Below, in pieces: positions 42,533-51,490 of a stretch of DNA of 64,000 nucleotides. Location: positions 1 to 64,000 of the forward strand of contig MVRE01000011.1 in the NCBI GenBank assembly GCA_002067895.1. Direction: 5' to 3'. The position numbers and the translations under genes are program-made. The notes under the pieces are model-generated. The model did not search any database and was not told the origin of the DNA. It worked only from the letters and a program-made list of their open reading frames with translations. The DNA is from Methanoregula sp. PtaU1.Bin051. Lineage in GTDB: Archaea > Halobacteriota > Methanomicrobia > Methanomicrobiales > Methanospirillaceae. Each line of letters begins with the position of its first letter. Position 1 is the first letter of the stretch.

Positions 42533-45313
42533 ATGGATGAATTTAACTGTGCTGCATTTGAGAGACGGGCGCATGATCGGTGGATCCATGCATTTGAATC
42601 CAACCCCTCTGAAAAGGAAAAGTTTTACTTAAACGTTGCGTACCCGTACCCAAGCGGGGCAATGCATGTCGGACATGGAAGGACATATATTGTCCCGGAT
42701 GTCATTGCCCGGTTCTGGAGGATGCGGGGGCGACAGGTTCTGTACCCGATGGCCTTCCACGTGACCGGAGCACCCGTGATAGGTATATCAAAGCGAATAG
42801 CCCGCGGTGATGAGAAGACAATCCGGCTCTACAGGGATCTATACAAGGTTCCCCCTACAGTTCTGGAAAAGTTTACCGACCCTCTTACAATTGTCAGGCA
42901 TTTTTCTGACGAATACCAGCGTGTCATGACGGCATGCGGCTTATCGATCGACTGGCGGCGGCGGTTCACGACAGTCGATCCGACGTATTCGAAGTTCATC
43001 GAATGGCAGTGGAAGCACCTCTATGAGGCGGGGCACGTGATTAAAGGAGCCCACCCGGTCCGCTACTGTACTGTTGATGAGAACCCGGTCGGCGACCATG
43101 ACCTGCTCGAGGGGGACAAGGCAGAAGTGATCAGGTTCACTCTCGTCATGTTCAGGTACGGCGATGCATTTATCCCGACCGCGACGCTCAGACCGGAAAC
43201 CATCCACGGGGTTACCAACCTGTGGGTGAACCCGAACGTGACCTATGTCCGTGCTCTTGTTGACGGTAAAGCCTGGATCGTCAGCCGGGAGGCAGCAGAA
43301 AAAATCCAGTTGCAGGATCATACGGTCTCCATCGAACGCGAGATTCCCGGCGGGAATCTTATCGATGAGAAGGTATCCCACCCTCTCTGCGGGGAAGTCC
43401 CGATCCTTCCGGCAGGCTTCGTGGACCCGGACATGGCATCGGGCATCGTGATGAGCGTTCCCGCCCATGCGCCGTTCGACTATATAGCACTCCGCGACCT
43501 CCAGCAGCAGGGGAAGTATACGACAATCAAACCTGTCCCCATCATCACGGTAGACGGCTATGGGAAGATCCCGGCGCAGGAAGCCGTTGAGAAGGCGGGT
43601 ATCAAAAATCAGCTGGACCCCCGCATGGACGCGCTTACACAGGAAATTTACAGCGCTGAATTTGCAAAAGGGAAACTCTTCGAAAAATTCGGGGGACAGC
43701 CTGTCCGGGTCGCCCGTGACGATGTCGCTGAACTCATGACCGAGAAGTACGATTCGGTCGCTATGTACGAGTTCGACAGCCGGCCCGTTGTCTGCCGGTG
43801 CGGGAACAAGGTCAAGGTTAAGATCCTGCATGACCAGTGGTTCCTGAAGTACAGCGACCCGGCCTGGAAAGCACAGGTATCAAAGCATCTGAAAGACATG
43901 TCGCTTGTACCTCCTGAGGTACGGGTAGAGTTCGACCGGACGGTAGACTGGCTCAAGGACTGGGCCTGCACCCGCCGCGTCGGGTTAGGCACGCGGTTCC
44001 CGTGGGACACCGCACAGTTGATTGAGCCGCTCTCAGACTCGACGGTATACATGGCATACTATACGATCGCCCACCGGATCCGGGAGTTTGCGCCAGAGAA
44101 TCTGACGCCGGCCGTCTTCGATTATATTTTCCTCGGAAAAGAGTCCCCCAGCCTTCCAGAACGTGCAAGGCTGGATGAGATGAGGAAGGAGTTCCTGTAC
44201 TGGTACCCGTACAACTTCAGGTTCTCCGCAAAAGATCTCATTTCCAATCACCTGACTTTCCAGATCTTCCACCACGTGGCGATCTTTCCTAGGGAAAAGC
44301 TCCCGCAGGGGATGGTCGTTTTCGGTATGGGGCTTTTGAACGGCGCCAAGATGTCCTCGTCCAAGGGCAACGTCTTCCTGCTCGAGGATGCGGTCAACGA
44401 GTTCGGAGCCGATACGGTCCGGATGTTCCTGATGGGAAGCGCCGAGCCCTGGCAGGACTTTGACTGGAGGAACGAGCTCGTCATCTCGACAAAGAAGCAG
44501 ATCGAGCGGTTTTACAACGCGATTCTGGAGATGAAAGATACCGGCGGCGAACCCGGGGATATCGATCTCTGGCTGATGAGCCGGCTGCAGGATCACATCG
44601 CAAAGACCACAACCGCCCTCGATAACTTCCAGACCCGTCAGGCCCTCCAGGAGGCATATTTCGGGATCGATAACGACCTGAAGTGGTACCGGCGCCGCCT
44701 CCCTGAAGGCCGCGACGGAAGCCGGATGCTCCGGCAGCTCTGCTCGGCGTGGATCCGGCTGCTCGCCCCGTTCATCCCGTTCACTGCAGAGAAGCTCTGG
44801 CAGGATGTCGGAGGTCAGGGGCTGGTCTCGTTTGCCGACTGGCCGGTTGTCGATGAAAACCTGCTCAGCAACCGGATCGAACTTGCGGAAGAACTCCTTC
44901 TGCGCACCGTGGAAGATATCGAATCCATCCGGAAGCTGATCCAGATTACGCCGAAGTCGATCACGATCGCACTCGCTCCGCCATGGAAGCACGAGATTTT
45001 TGCTACTATCGCCAAAGCCCCGGACAGGAACCTCGCAATACGGGAAGTTATGAAGAACGATGCGATGAAAAAGCGTGGGAAGGAGGCAACGGACGCTGCA
45101 AAACAGTGCACGACCCTGATCCACAAGCTCCCGCCGCAGGTTGTCACCCTTATCGCTGCCAATGGCGTAAACGAACGGATGGTCTTTGAATCGGCAAAGG
45201 CATTCCTCGAAAAGGAGTTTGGAGTACCGTTCCACGTTACTGAAGCGGAGGGCAGTGGGCATGCCAAGGCGGTAACAGCGCTGCCATTCAAACCGGCAAT
45301 TGTGATCGAGTAA
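42533..45313 (+). CDS. leuS: Leucyl-tRNA synthetase (archaeal type)
   Basis: This 926-residue class I synthetase charges tRNA-Leu. The HIGH motif is HVGH in [18 protein letters not shown] (about 36-53), and KMSKS is KMSSSKGN (about 606-613). The CP1 editing domain is inserted between them (about 150-400, [19 protein letters not shown] with the conserved threonine-rich region). The C-terminal region is the archaeal/eukaryotic type. It starts 37 bp after the PIN-ATPase stop. A long antisense frame (44033-45373) is a codon-bias artefact, and a GC-rich hairpin follows downstream. Confidence 0.97.
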   Translation: MDEFNCAAFERRAHDRWIHAFESNPSEKEKFYLNVAYPYPSGAMHVGHGRTYIVPDVIARFWRMRGRQVLYPMAFHVTGAPVIGISKRIARGDEKTIRLYRDLYKVPPTVLEKFTDPLTIVRHFSDEYQRVMTACGLSIDWRRRFTTVDPTYSKFIEWQWKHLYEAGHVIKGAHPVRYCTVDENPVGDHDLLEGDKAEVIRFTLVMFRYGDAFIPTATLRPETIHGVTNLWVNPNVTYVRALVDGKAWIVSREAAEKIQLQDHTVSIEREIPGGNLIDEKVSHPLCGEVPILPAGFVDPDMASGIVMSVPAHAPFDYIALRDLQQQGKYTTIKPVPIITVDGYGKIPAQEAVEKAGIKNQLDPRMDALTQEIYSAEFAKGKLFEKFGGQPVRVARDDVAELMTEKYDSVAMYEFDSRPVVCRCGNKVKVKILHDQWFLKYSDPAWKAQVSKHLKDMSLVPPEVRVEFDRTVDWLKDWACTRRVGLGTRFPWDTAQLIEPLSDSTVYMAYYTIAHRIREFAPENLTPAVFDYIFLGKESPSLPERARLDEMRKEFLYWYPYNFRFSAKDLISNHLTFQIFHHVAIFPREKLPQGMVVFGMGLLNGAKMSSSKGNVFLLEDAVNEFGADTVRMFLMGSAEPWQDFDWRNELVISTKKQIERFYNAILEMKDTGGEPGDIDLWLMSRLQDHIAKTTTALDNFQTRQALQEAYFGIDNDLKWYRRRLPEGRDGSRMLRQLCSAWIRLLAPFIPFTAEKLWQDVGGQGLVSFADWPVVDENLLSNRIELAEELLLRTVEDIESIRKLIQITPKSITIALAPPWKHEIFATIAKAPDRNLAIREVMKNDAMKKRGKEATDAAKQCTTLIHKLPPQVVTLIAANGVNERMVFESAKAFLEKEFGVPFHVTEAEGSGHAKAVTALPFKPAIVIE

Positions 45314-45390
45314 AACCGGCTTTCCAGAAACGGAGTTAATCGAAGACTCAATTGCACAGGATGAAAAAAACAAATAGTTTCATGATAATC

Positions 45391-45454
45391 CGGGAGAGTC
45401 CCCGCCCAGCGCGACGCCGGGGGGGCGCGCGGCGGGCTAGCGAGAGATCTCCCG
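45391..45454 (+). ncRNA. GC-rich nested hairpin downstream of leuS (structured RNA or terminator)
   Basis: Three nested stems can be drawn: CGGGAGA (45391-45397) with TCTCCCG (45448-45454); CCCGCC (45401-45406) with GGCGGG (45431-45436); GCGCG (45409-45413) with CGCGC (45426-45430). The loop contains a G7 run. GC content is far above the flanks. It is followed by a pyrimidine stretch (ATTTCTTCT), so it may be the leuS terminator. It could also be a small RNA gene. No known RNA family was recognised. Confidence 0.45.
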
Positions 45455-45577
45455 ATTTCTTCTGAATGCCTGGTGGCTCTTATTCGGCAATCGCCTTTTT
45501 TTTCTTACACTGCTGCTGTGGCGCCTGGCCGGGAAAACTCCCCGGATTGAAAGGACCGGTCGGCCAGCAGCCCCCGG

Positions 45578-45930
45578 CTACTTCCCGGCCTCCAGCCGGG
45601 CATCGTGCTCTTCCTGCAGCCCGCGCCGGTGCCGGAAGTCTGCGACCATGACGTAGAAGAGGTACATCCCCACGGCATTGGCAACGAGCATCAGGACGTA
45701 GACCTGCATGACGACCGAGACTGCCGTGGAGAACGGGATGAGAGGAGGAGGGCAAGCGTCATGTGGAAGCTCTCCATTACGACCGTGAGGGCAACGGCCA
45801 CCGTCGGGCCCGCGAACTGCTTGTTCTTCCAGAGCCATACGATCCCGCCGAAGGGGCCGGCTCCGACGCCGGGAGGGTCTGTGTGCCCCGGGACATTGCC
45901 GGCCGGCACCGGCATACCGGTCCTCATCAT
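45578..45930 (-). pseudogene. Frameshifted small membrane protein gene
   Basis: From the ATG at 45930 one frame encodes MMRTGMPVPAGNVPG, then a hydrophobic segment GPTVAVALTVVMESFHMTLALLL. At a CTC repeat near 45745 the hydrophobic pattern jumps to another frame (LIPFSTAVSVVMQVYVLMLV, ANAVGMYLFYVMVADF) ending RLEAGK at the TAG 45578-45580. The two together make a protein of about 115 residues with two membrane spans. A change of one or two bases in the CTC repeat explains the break. The family was not recognised. Confidence 0.6.
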
Positions 45931-46111
45931 CTCGTTTTTTTCAAAGCTGGCTGCATTGCTCTGATGAGCCAAGGCCGGAATAACCGGCGCTTGCGGGTCC
46001 GCAGCAGAAATTACCGTCCCCTCATGGGGGGGCAATAAACGTACTACGTCCACCGGGTGCCGGCTCAATCCCGCATGCTTCACCGCCCGACCCCCGCATG
46101 CGGATGCAGGA

Positions 46112-47000
46112 TCACTGCGGGAAACCGGTAAAAAAGGCACTCACTCCGGTGCGGGCAGAGAATTGAGAATAATTGAGATTATATGCCAGCATGAAGAGGA
46201 GGATGCCGTTCGCAAAGAGGATGACCGCCACGGCCATGCCGGGGACGAGGCCGGGGAGGAGCATCGAGAAACCGAAAAGGATCCCCATGATGTTGAGCAT
46301 GGTCTGGGTGATGAGCTGTTTTGAGCAACAGGGGGATCGCAACCGGCTGTGCCGGGGGATTTCTCGTGGCCAGCAGCATCGGAAGGAAACGCAGCGTCAG
46401 CGGGACGATGCCCCGAGAATGTTCAGGATCGCGAGGAGCACGACGGTAATGCCGGTCAGGAGCCCCGGGATAATGCAGGAGATAACGCCAAGGGAGACAA
46501 AGGCAAGCCCGACCGAGACCGCGGGCTACGAGCGCCGGAACTGGCCGACCGGCGTCTCGCCCATGGCAAGGAACTGGATGGACATGATAACCAGGAGCAG
46601 CCCCAGCTGGCCGTCCAGGGAGAACGGGATCACGCCGAGGTTCAGCGGGACCCGCAGGACGGCAAGGAGCGCGAGCAGGACGCCGAGGAAGACCAGCAGT
46701 GCCGTGGTGAACGGCAGGGGGGGTTTCCTGGAAGAGGAAGAAGGTCTCCTCTGCCGAAAGGGATGCCGAGCTCTCCGCCGGGTTCCGGGCACGGATCCGG
46801 GCTGCCCGCTGGACGCACGTTGCAAGCCAGATAAGGGCGAGACCGTTTACGATGAGCAGCACCGCGGTGAGCGGGTCGGTCGTGAGGACGGGCAGGAGCG
46901 TGATGAGGCCGAGGAGCACCGCCATGAGGTACACGAGAGCGCTGGCGAGCGTTACCTGCCGCAGGAGACCGGGCGTCCGGATCCGTGTTGCGGCTTTCTC
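46112..47000 (-). pseudogene. Decayed C-terminal part of a multi-pass membrane protein
   Basis: The coding signal continues in the same frame as the 47001-47408 gene after its TAG (VYLMAVLLGLITLLPVLTTD at about 46935-46870). It shifts frame at a C7 run near 46720 and continues as FTTALLVFLGVLLALLAVLR. It meets a TAG at 46526-46528 after GETPVGQFRRS, then continues with further frame changes to MLNIMGILFGFSMLLPGLVP and a stop at 46112. The copy GKTPFGDVRRSW in the N-terminal part shows that the TAG replaces a TGG tryptophan codon. The module is thus duplicated, possibly HdeD/DUF308-like. Multiple lesions mark it as dead. Confidence 0.7.
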
Positions 47001-47408
47001 CTAGATCATCACCAGCAGCAGGAAAAGCACCCCGCCGCCACAGAGAAGGACCGCTCCCACGAGGTCGTGGATGACGGAACTCATGGCCCCGGGGATGAAA
47101 CAGGCCGTCATCCCGAGGACAGCTGCTATGATACCGATGACGATAACCATCCACGAGCGGCGGACATCGCCGAATGGGGTCTTGCCCATCGTGATGACCA
47201 AGAGCGCGACAATGACCAGGAAGAGCCTGTACGTGCTGTCCGGGCTGTACGGGAGGCTGGCGGTGGGGATAGCAAAAAGGAGGACCAGCCCGAACAGGAG
47301 CATGAACGCCGCGAGAACGTGGAGGATGACCTCCTCCAGGGTGAAATCGAATTCGCTGCTCGCTGCGGTGACGGTTGACGGGGGCTGGTCGCCGGGTTCT
47401 GATGCCAT
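47001..47408 (-). CDS. Multi-pass membrane protein, N-terminal fragment (HdeD/DUF308-like)
   Basis: This is a 135-residue open frame with four predicted membrane spans: VILHVLAAFMLLFGLVLLFA, YRLFLVIVALLVITMGKTPF, MVIVIGIIAAVLGMTACFIP and LVGAVLLCGGGVLFLLLVMI. It ends in an in-frame TAG after VMI, while hydrophobic coding sequence continues beyond it in the same frame. It is therefore probably the first third of a larger gene whose remainder is decayed. It may still be translated as a short protein. Resemblance to HdeD-type proteins is weak and from composition only. Confidence 0.5.
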   Translation of the reverse strand: MASEPGDQPPSTVTAASSEFDFTLEEVILHVLAAFMLLFGLVLLFAIPTASLPYSPDSTYRLFLVIVALLVITMGKTPFGDVRRSWMVIVIGIIAAVLGMTACFIPGAMSSVIHDLVGAVLLCGGGVLFLLLVMI

Positions 47409-47704
47409 GGTTTCACTTCACATCTGGCACGATTCCGGCCGGGTTGCCTGCACAACAAACGCCCCTGCCCGATACCGGTTGCTAATCAAATCCTTTAGTT
47501 TCAGGGTACTATAACAGGATTTCGAAATTCTGCGGTTGCAGGGCGGTTTTTCCTGCATGGCCTGCACAGCCCGGAAGGGCCGGGTCCGGTGCGGGGGATT
47601 GGACTGCGGACAGCCAGACCGAATAATTTACTGTGATGGAAAAGAGAGTACTATCCGGATACGGCCGGCGCACACTATTCACGGGGCGCCGATGAGGTCA
47701 GATC

Positions 47705-48496
47705 ATGGCAGAAGAAAAAACCACCACTCCCGCATATGCAGTGCCAGCCAACGACGAAGAGTTTAAAAAACGCTATGGCGAACGGGTCGGCCTTGGCCAG
47801 TCCGCAGCCGTATATGCAAGAAACGGCGTTGCCGCAAAGGTGTACCGGGAGAACCAGCCGCACTACCAGCCGTTCATGGAGGCCTTCTACATCGCGATGG
47901 TCGGGGAACTGGGCATCCCCGTGCCGAAGATCTATGCCGTTGAGACCTTCATGAACCAGGTCGCCGTTGTCATGGATCAGGTGAAGGGAAAAAGTCTCTA
48001 TGACATTGCCAGGGAGGACCCGTCCCGGCTCGAAGAGACGCTTGACAAGGTCGTTGAGATGCAGACCGCGATGCACAAGGTGAGCGCCGGGGTCTTCCGG
48101 CCGCTGAGGATGGTCCTTGGTGCAAACATCGCCGCAAGCCCGGGCCTGACTCCTAAAGAGAAAGACCGCCTGAACAAAGATCTCGCCCGGCTCCCGGACG
48201 GCCTTGCGATCTGCCATGGGGACTTCCATGGGGGGAACATCCTCTTTGACGGGAAGACGTACATCATCATCGACTGGGCAGAAGTGGCCTGCGGCGCCCC
48301 TGCCGGCGATGCCTGCCGGACCTACCTGGACTATTACATGGGGAACCGCGAGATTGCCGAGGCATACCTGAAAAAGTACTGCGCCGCATCGGGGCTGACC
48401 CGCGAAGAGATCCTGGCCTGGCTCCCGGTAACCGCGGGGTCCATCTACGGGTTCATGACGGACGAGTGGAAGAAGCAGATCCGGCACCTGTTCTGA
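47705..48496 (+). CDS. APH-family phosphotransferase (kinase-like protein)
   Basis: This is a 263-residue small-molecule kinase of the aminoglycoside phosphotransferase fold. The N lobe has VGLGQSAAVYARNGVAAKVY with the ATP-binding lysine. The catalytic loop is AICHGDFHGGNILFDGKTY (about 168-186), and the metal-binding aspartate is in IIIDWAEVACG (about 188-198). Families of this type phosphorylate antibiotics, choline, sugars or nucleosides; nothing here decides among them. It is transcribed from its own promoter, convergent with an MNT-type gene. It lies in a decaying accessory region. Confidence 0.87.
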   Translation: MAEEKTTTPAYAVPANDEEFKKRYGERVGLGQSAAVYARNGVAAKVYRENQPHYQPFMEAFYIAMVGELGIPVPKIYAVETFMNQVAVVMDQVKGKSLYDIAREDPSRLEETLDKVVEMQTAMHKVSAGVFRPLRMVLGANIAASPGLTPKEKDRLNKDLARLPDGLAICHGDFHGGNILFDGKTYIIIDWAEVACGAPAGDACRTYLDYYMGNREIAEAYLKKYCAASGLTREEILAWLPVTAGSIYGFMTDEWKKQIRHLF

Positions 48497-48813
48497 CCGG
48501 TTCCATCCATTTTCTCTCTTCTGCATGTGCACCAGGAGAACGTATTTGCAATCCGAAACCGAACTTCACGGATCTGCCGGAAGAGCTCTTCGAGGCAATC
48601 GCAGAGGCCGATGAAATTTCTCATGTTCGCGTAGCCGGGCGCGAAGTCCGCGAGCACGTCCACGTCGCTTTTCTTTGTCTGTTCGCCCCGTGCACAGGAG
48701 CCAAAGATGCCGATCCGGGTCACACCGAACCGGGAACGGATGGCCGGGGCCTGCGCGGCGAGCTTTTTCAGTACCGGGCTCCTCCCCGGATCCTTCGCGG
48801 CCTGCCGCTGCAT
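48445..48813 (-). CDS. MNT-type nucleotidyltransferase with altered C-terminus
   Basis: This is a 122-residue protein. Residues about 1-75 are a normal minimal nucleotidyltransferase domain: FGVTRIGIFGSCARGEQTKK, SDVDVLADF with the two catalytic aspartates. After LEELF the usual end (GRxVDLVTxxxLSPYIRPYI) is missing and replaced by an unrelated Arg/Cys-rich stretch (RQIREVRFRIANTFSWCTCR), as expected after a frameshift or deletion. The 3' end runs 52 bp into the convergent kinase gene. MNT proteins are antitoxins of HEPN toxins; no HEPN gene is adjacent, so this is likely a remnant. Confidence 0.6.
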   Translation of the reverse strand: MQRQAAKDPGRSPVLKKLAAQAPAIRSRFGVTRIGIFGSCARGEQTKKSDVDVLADFAPGYANMRNFIGLCDCLEELFRQIREVRFRIANTFSWCTCRREKMDGTGQNRCRICFFHSSVMNP

Positions 48814-49151
48814 AGTATTTCTTTCTTGACTCCGGTGGAGGGCGATTGCGGTCAGTACGGATATGGTGGGGTTCTCCCGTGCCGGTGCGGGGATGGTCTG
48901 CGAGCTTGCGGGACGGGACGAAACGGGCGGCGAGCCGGCCGGCCGGTGGAAGATCCGGCCGGGGGTTCCGGTACGATCGCGTTGCCGGCCGATCTGCTCC
49001 CGTACATAATTCCCTGCCAATCGTTGCCTTACCGGTGCCGTCAAGCGTGCATCATAAAAAAAAGGGGTCGTTGATCTCCGCAGGCAGGCTGCCTGCAGAA
49101 TTATTGTTGCTAAATACGAATTTCCGTACGAGCTCGGTACCGGTACCCGGT
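48814..49151. other. Non-coding gap with terminator-like run
   Basis: I see no supported gene in these 338 bp. On the minus strand a T8 run (49056-49063) lies downstream of the DUF5611 gene. A GCAGGCA-GGC-TGCCTGC hairpin (49080-49096) precedes it, together a plausible terminator. The palindrome-rich GAGCTCGGTACC at 49130-49141 is adjacent to the gene end. Confidence 0.5.
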
Positions 49152-49466
49152 CTACGTCACTTCCCCCTTTGCCCGCTTCACACGTTCCTTGGTCGAGAAC
49201 CCGGTGACCACATCGAGATACTTCCGGAACCTCTTGTTCGTATCGATGATCACTTCGTCAGTAACGGTCATGTCGGACTCGGTATCGATGATGACCGTCT
49301 TTCCTCCCGCCCCGGCCTTCACGTCCAGCCGCTTTAGGGCACCATACGCGATACGGTACGTGCCGCCCGATTCGGTCGGCTCTACCCCGAAACAGTTCTT
49401 CAGCTCGGCAACTATGCGTGCGGGAAGGTCTTTAGTCAGCCCCCGCTTGATCGGATACTCCTGCAT
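49152..49466 (-). CDS. DUF5611 family protein
   Basis: This 104-residue archaeal protein starts MQEYPIKRGLTKDLPARIVA and ends KRFRKYLDVVTGFSTKERVK and a basic tail. The pattern AYGALKRLDVKAGAGGKTVI and DTESDMTVTDEVIIDTNKRF matches what I recall of the methanogen DUF5611 family. It is not ribosomal protein S24e, which has another N-terminus. It is divergent from the PAC2 gene across 38 bp. Function unknown. Confidence 0.75.
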   Translation of the reverse strand: MQEYPIKRGLTKDLPARIVAELKNCFGVEPTESGGTYRIAYGALKRLDVKAGAGGKTVIIDTESDMTVTDEVIIDTNKRFRKYLDVVTGFSTKERVKRAKGEVT

Positions 49467-49504
49467 AATACTTTTTTAGATCCGTAGACTATGTTAACCT
49501 AATT

Positions 49505-50227
49505 ATGTCGGACTCAGAAAAAGACCTGAAGATTTACTCAAAACCGCTGCCCAGCCCGGATACATCCGTGCTTGTAGGTTTTCCAGGCAGCGGGCTTGTT
49601 GGGAGTATCGCACTCCAGTACATGGTCGATCAGCTCGAGTTTGACCTGATCGGAACTATGACCTCTAAATACTTCCCCCCGCTCGCTATGATGAACAAGG
49701 GCATCATCAACGATCCGGTCCGGATGTACGCAAAGGGCAATCTGGCCGTAATCGTTGCCGACATCCCAATCCACCCTATGATCTGCTACGAGGTAAGCAA
49801 CGGGATCATGGACTGGCTGACACCGTTCAAGCCTAAGGAAGTGGTCGCGATCGCCGGTATCGTAACCAATGAACCGGAAAAAAGGGTCTTTGGAGTTGCA
49901 ACAACCGCCGAAGCGCTCCCGCGGATCGCTGACCTCGCACTTATCCTTCCTATCGGCAGTATCTCGGGCATAGCAAGCAGCATTCTTACGGAATGCAAGA
50001 TCCGGAATATTCCGGCCTTCGGTCTTCTTGGAGAGACCATCAATGCCCCCGACCCGCGTTCCTCGGCCGCGACCATCGAGGTTTTGAATAAAATGTACGA
50101 TCTCGGGCTCGATATCAATCCGCTCATTGAGCAGGCAGTCGAGATTGAGCAGAGCATGCAGAAAGTTGCAGAAGAAGTCCAGTCAGCCGAGCAGGCGCCA
50201 AAGAAAGACCTGCCGATGTATGGGTGA
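49505..50227 (+). CDS. PAC2-family protein (proteasome assembly chaperone-like)
   Basis: This is a 240-residue archaeal protein of the PAC2/PbaB-like family. Signatures are LVGFPGSGLVGSIALQYMVD (about 22-41), DIPIHPMICYEVSNGIMDWL, AIAGIVTNEPEKRVFGVATT and SAATIEVLNKMYDLGLDINP. Homologues assist proteasome assembly or act as ATP-independent chaperones. The C-terminal coiled segment (EQAVEIEQSMQKVAEEVQS) is typical. Its stop overlaps a GTG of the DUF473 gene, indicating coupling. Confidence 0.9.
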   Translation: MSDSEKDLKIYSKPLPSPDTSVLVGFPGSGLVGSIALQYMVDQLEFDLIGTMTSKYFPPLAMMNKGIINDPVRMYAKGNLAVIVADIPIHPMICYEVSNGIMDWLTPFKPKEVVAIAGIVTNEPEKRVFGVATTAEALPRIADLALILPIGSISGIASSILTECKIRNIPAFGLLGETINAPDPRSSAATIEVLNKMYDLGLDINPLIEQAVEIEQSMQKVAEEVQSAEQAPKKDLPMYG

Positions 50228-50232
50228 ATACC

Positions 50233-50631
50233 ATGCAATGTCCAGCCCTTACCAGCATTTCCCCTGATGTGATCCGTGACCTGAAATCAGGACGCCCCAG
50301 AACTCTCGAGCTCCAGTCAACTCATAACATCATAACCGTTGCCAATATCAAACCCGGCCCTGAAACACATCTCTTCATGACTTCAATTGATATGGACGAC
50401 CTCGCACCGGGCGATGCGGGCATCTGCGTCTATGTTCTTGCTGTGAATATTACGATGAAGAGGATGGTTGAGTTCATGCAGGGCGTTCATTATGAGGAAA
50501 GGGAACGTGTATCAGCGCGTGTACAGGTACGGTACTGTGCTTCATCGGTAGTCAAGGCAGTGTACCACGAGGGTCTTGTCCGGCCGACATCAGTAGAAAT
50601 CCTCAAATCATCGTGCTATCATGCGGTATAA
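50233..50631 (+). CDS. DUF473 family methanogen protein
   Basis: This is a 132-residue protein starting MQCPALTSISPDVIRDLKSG; a GTG at 50224, overlapping the PAC2 stop by 4 bp, would add three residues. Conserved stretches are NIITVANIKPGPETHLFMTS, DMDDLAPGDAGICVYVLAVN and ERVSARVQVRYCASSVVKAV. DUF473 is common in methanogens and has no assigned function. The beta-rich sequence and close coupling to the PAC2 gene suggest a small protein-quality or RNA role, but this is speculation. Confidence 0.85.
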   Translation: MQCPALTSISPDVIRDLKSGRPRTLELQSTHNIITVANIKPGPETHLFMTSIDMDDLAPGDAGICVYVLAVNITMKRMVEFMQGVHYEERERVSARVQVRYCASSVVKAVYHEGLVRPTSVEILKSSCYHAV

Positions 50632-50812
50632 ATACGATTCCATACCTTCTTTTTCCGATATAGTAGAACGTCATAGCAGGTCATTGTCTTCCGGATTGTT
50701 CCACAAGCAAGGTCAGTTACAGCTTAATCTCCGTTAACCTGCAAGCCTTACCTAAAAATCGTGAATCGGCCTCTAGTAGATGATCAAACTGTGTGTCCGG
50801 ATCCAGAATTCC

Positions 50813-50852
50813 TGTCGCGGGACACTTTTGTCGCGGGACACTTTAAATATGG
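50813..50852 (+). promoter_or_regulatory. tRNA-Arg promoter with tandem 16-bp repeat
   Basis: TGTCGCGGGACACTTT is present twice head-to-tail (50813-50828 and 50829-50844). Each copy contains the inverted pair TGTC-GACA. The second runs directly into the TATA-like CTTTAAATATGG (50841-50852), about 35 bp upstream of the tRNA. The repeat may duplicate the BRE or act as a regulator site. Confidence 0.7.
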
Positions 50853-50881
50853 CGGATTGAATACCTAAGAGGCGCGAGCAG

Positions 50882-50956
50882 GGGCTTGTGGCTTAGCTTG
50901 GACATAGCGCCGGGCTTCTAACCCGGATGTCGGGGGTTCAAATCCCCCCAGGCCCG
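50882..50956 (+). tRNA. tRNA-Arg (anticodon TCT)
   Basis: This is a 75-nt tRNA. The acceptor stem is GGGCTTG paired with CAGGCCC plus discriminator G. The anticodon stem CCGGG/CCCGG encloses the loop CTTCTAA, so the anticodon is TCT, reading AGA/AGG. The T arm is TTCAAAT within CGGGGG/CCCCC-type stem. No intron was seen and CCA is not encoded. A TATA box lies about 35 bp upstream. Confidence 0.95.
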
Positions 50957-51027
50957 TTCAACACCCGGTGAATTTTTCTCCTATCGTAGTTTCCCGATAT
51001 AATAACAGAAGGGAGAATGTTAAAAAG

Positions 51028-51489
51028 TTACGCACCCTTATCGCCGGTCACCGGTTTCTGCAGGATCTGGATGTCAGCAATATCGTACTGCCGCAGGGCT
51101 AGCTTTTTTGCCTTGAAGATGTTTTTTCCTTCCTTCCCGATCGCGATACCCCGGTCCTCGTCACGAACTTCAACGATGACTGTCTGCTGGCCGGGTTCAC
51201 CTTCGAATTTCATCGAAGTGATTTGGGCGGGAAGGAAACAGTTCCTGATGAACTGCTCGACATTGTTGTTATATTCTACAACCTCAATCTTCTTGCCCAT
51301 TGTATCGGAAGCTTTCTTAATACTGGCACCCTTCTTGCCGATAGCAAGCCCCATATCACCAGGATTCACGACAAATATCAGCCGGTTGTTGCGTTCATCA
51401 ACGACACAATCGCGGCTTCCGGCGCCGGTCAGACTCTCGAATTGTGAGATCAGGCGCATACAGTCTTCGGTAAGTTTCACTTCCGGCAT
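51028..51489 (-). CDS. nusA: NusA-like KH-domain transcription factor
   Basis: This 153-residue archaeal NusA lacks the bacterial N-terminal and S1 domains. Two KH motifs are visible: DMGLAIGKKGASIKKASDTM (about 45-64) and RGIAIGKEGKNIFKAKKLAL (about 113-132). The start MPEVKLTEDCMRLISQFE at 51489 follows the L30e stop by 1 bp, while the longer frame begins inside that gene. It is the last gene of the RNA polymerase operon in this window. In many archaea S12, S7 and EF-2 genes follow here, but they do not. Confidence 0.93.
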   Translation of the reverse strand: MPEVKLTEDCMRLISQFESLTGAGSRDCVVDERNNRLIFVVNPGDMGLAIGKKGASIKKASDTMGKKIEVVEYNNNVEQFIRNCFLPAQITSMKFEGEPGQQTVIVEVRDEDRGIAIGKEGKNIFKAKKLALRQYDIADIQILQKPVTGDKGA

Positions 51490-51490
51490 A

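Noticed and set aside
42941-43831. A 296-codon antisense open frame opposite leuS
   Set aside because: Same artefact; it has no binding site and no recognised motif.
44033-45373. A 446-codon antisense open frame opposite leuS
   Set aside because: It is a mirror of the GC-rich third-position bias of leuS; the translation shows no domain and leuS is certain.
46173-47378. A 401-codon plus-strand frame rich in Arg, Glu and His
   Set aside because: It is a shadow of the decayed membrane gene on the other strand; its composition is not that of a folded protein.
49130-49150. Similarity to a cloning-vector polylinker (GAGCTCGGTACC)
   Set aside because: Only 12 bases match, flanked by GGTACC palindromes and an ordinary gene end; chance or local palindrome growth is enough.
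49152-49466. Ribosomal protein S24e
   Set aside because: Size fits, but the N-terminus and core differ from S24e and fit DUF5611 better.
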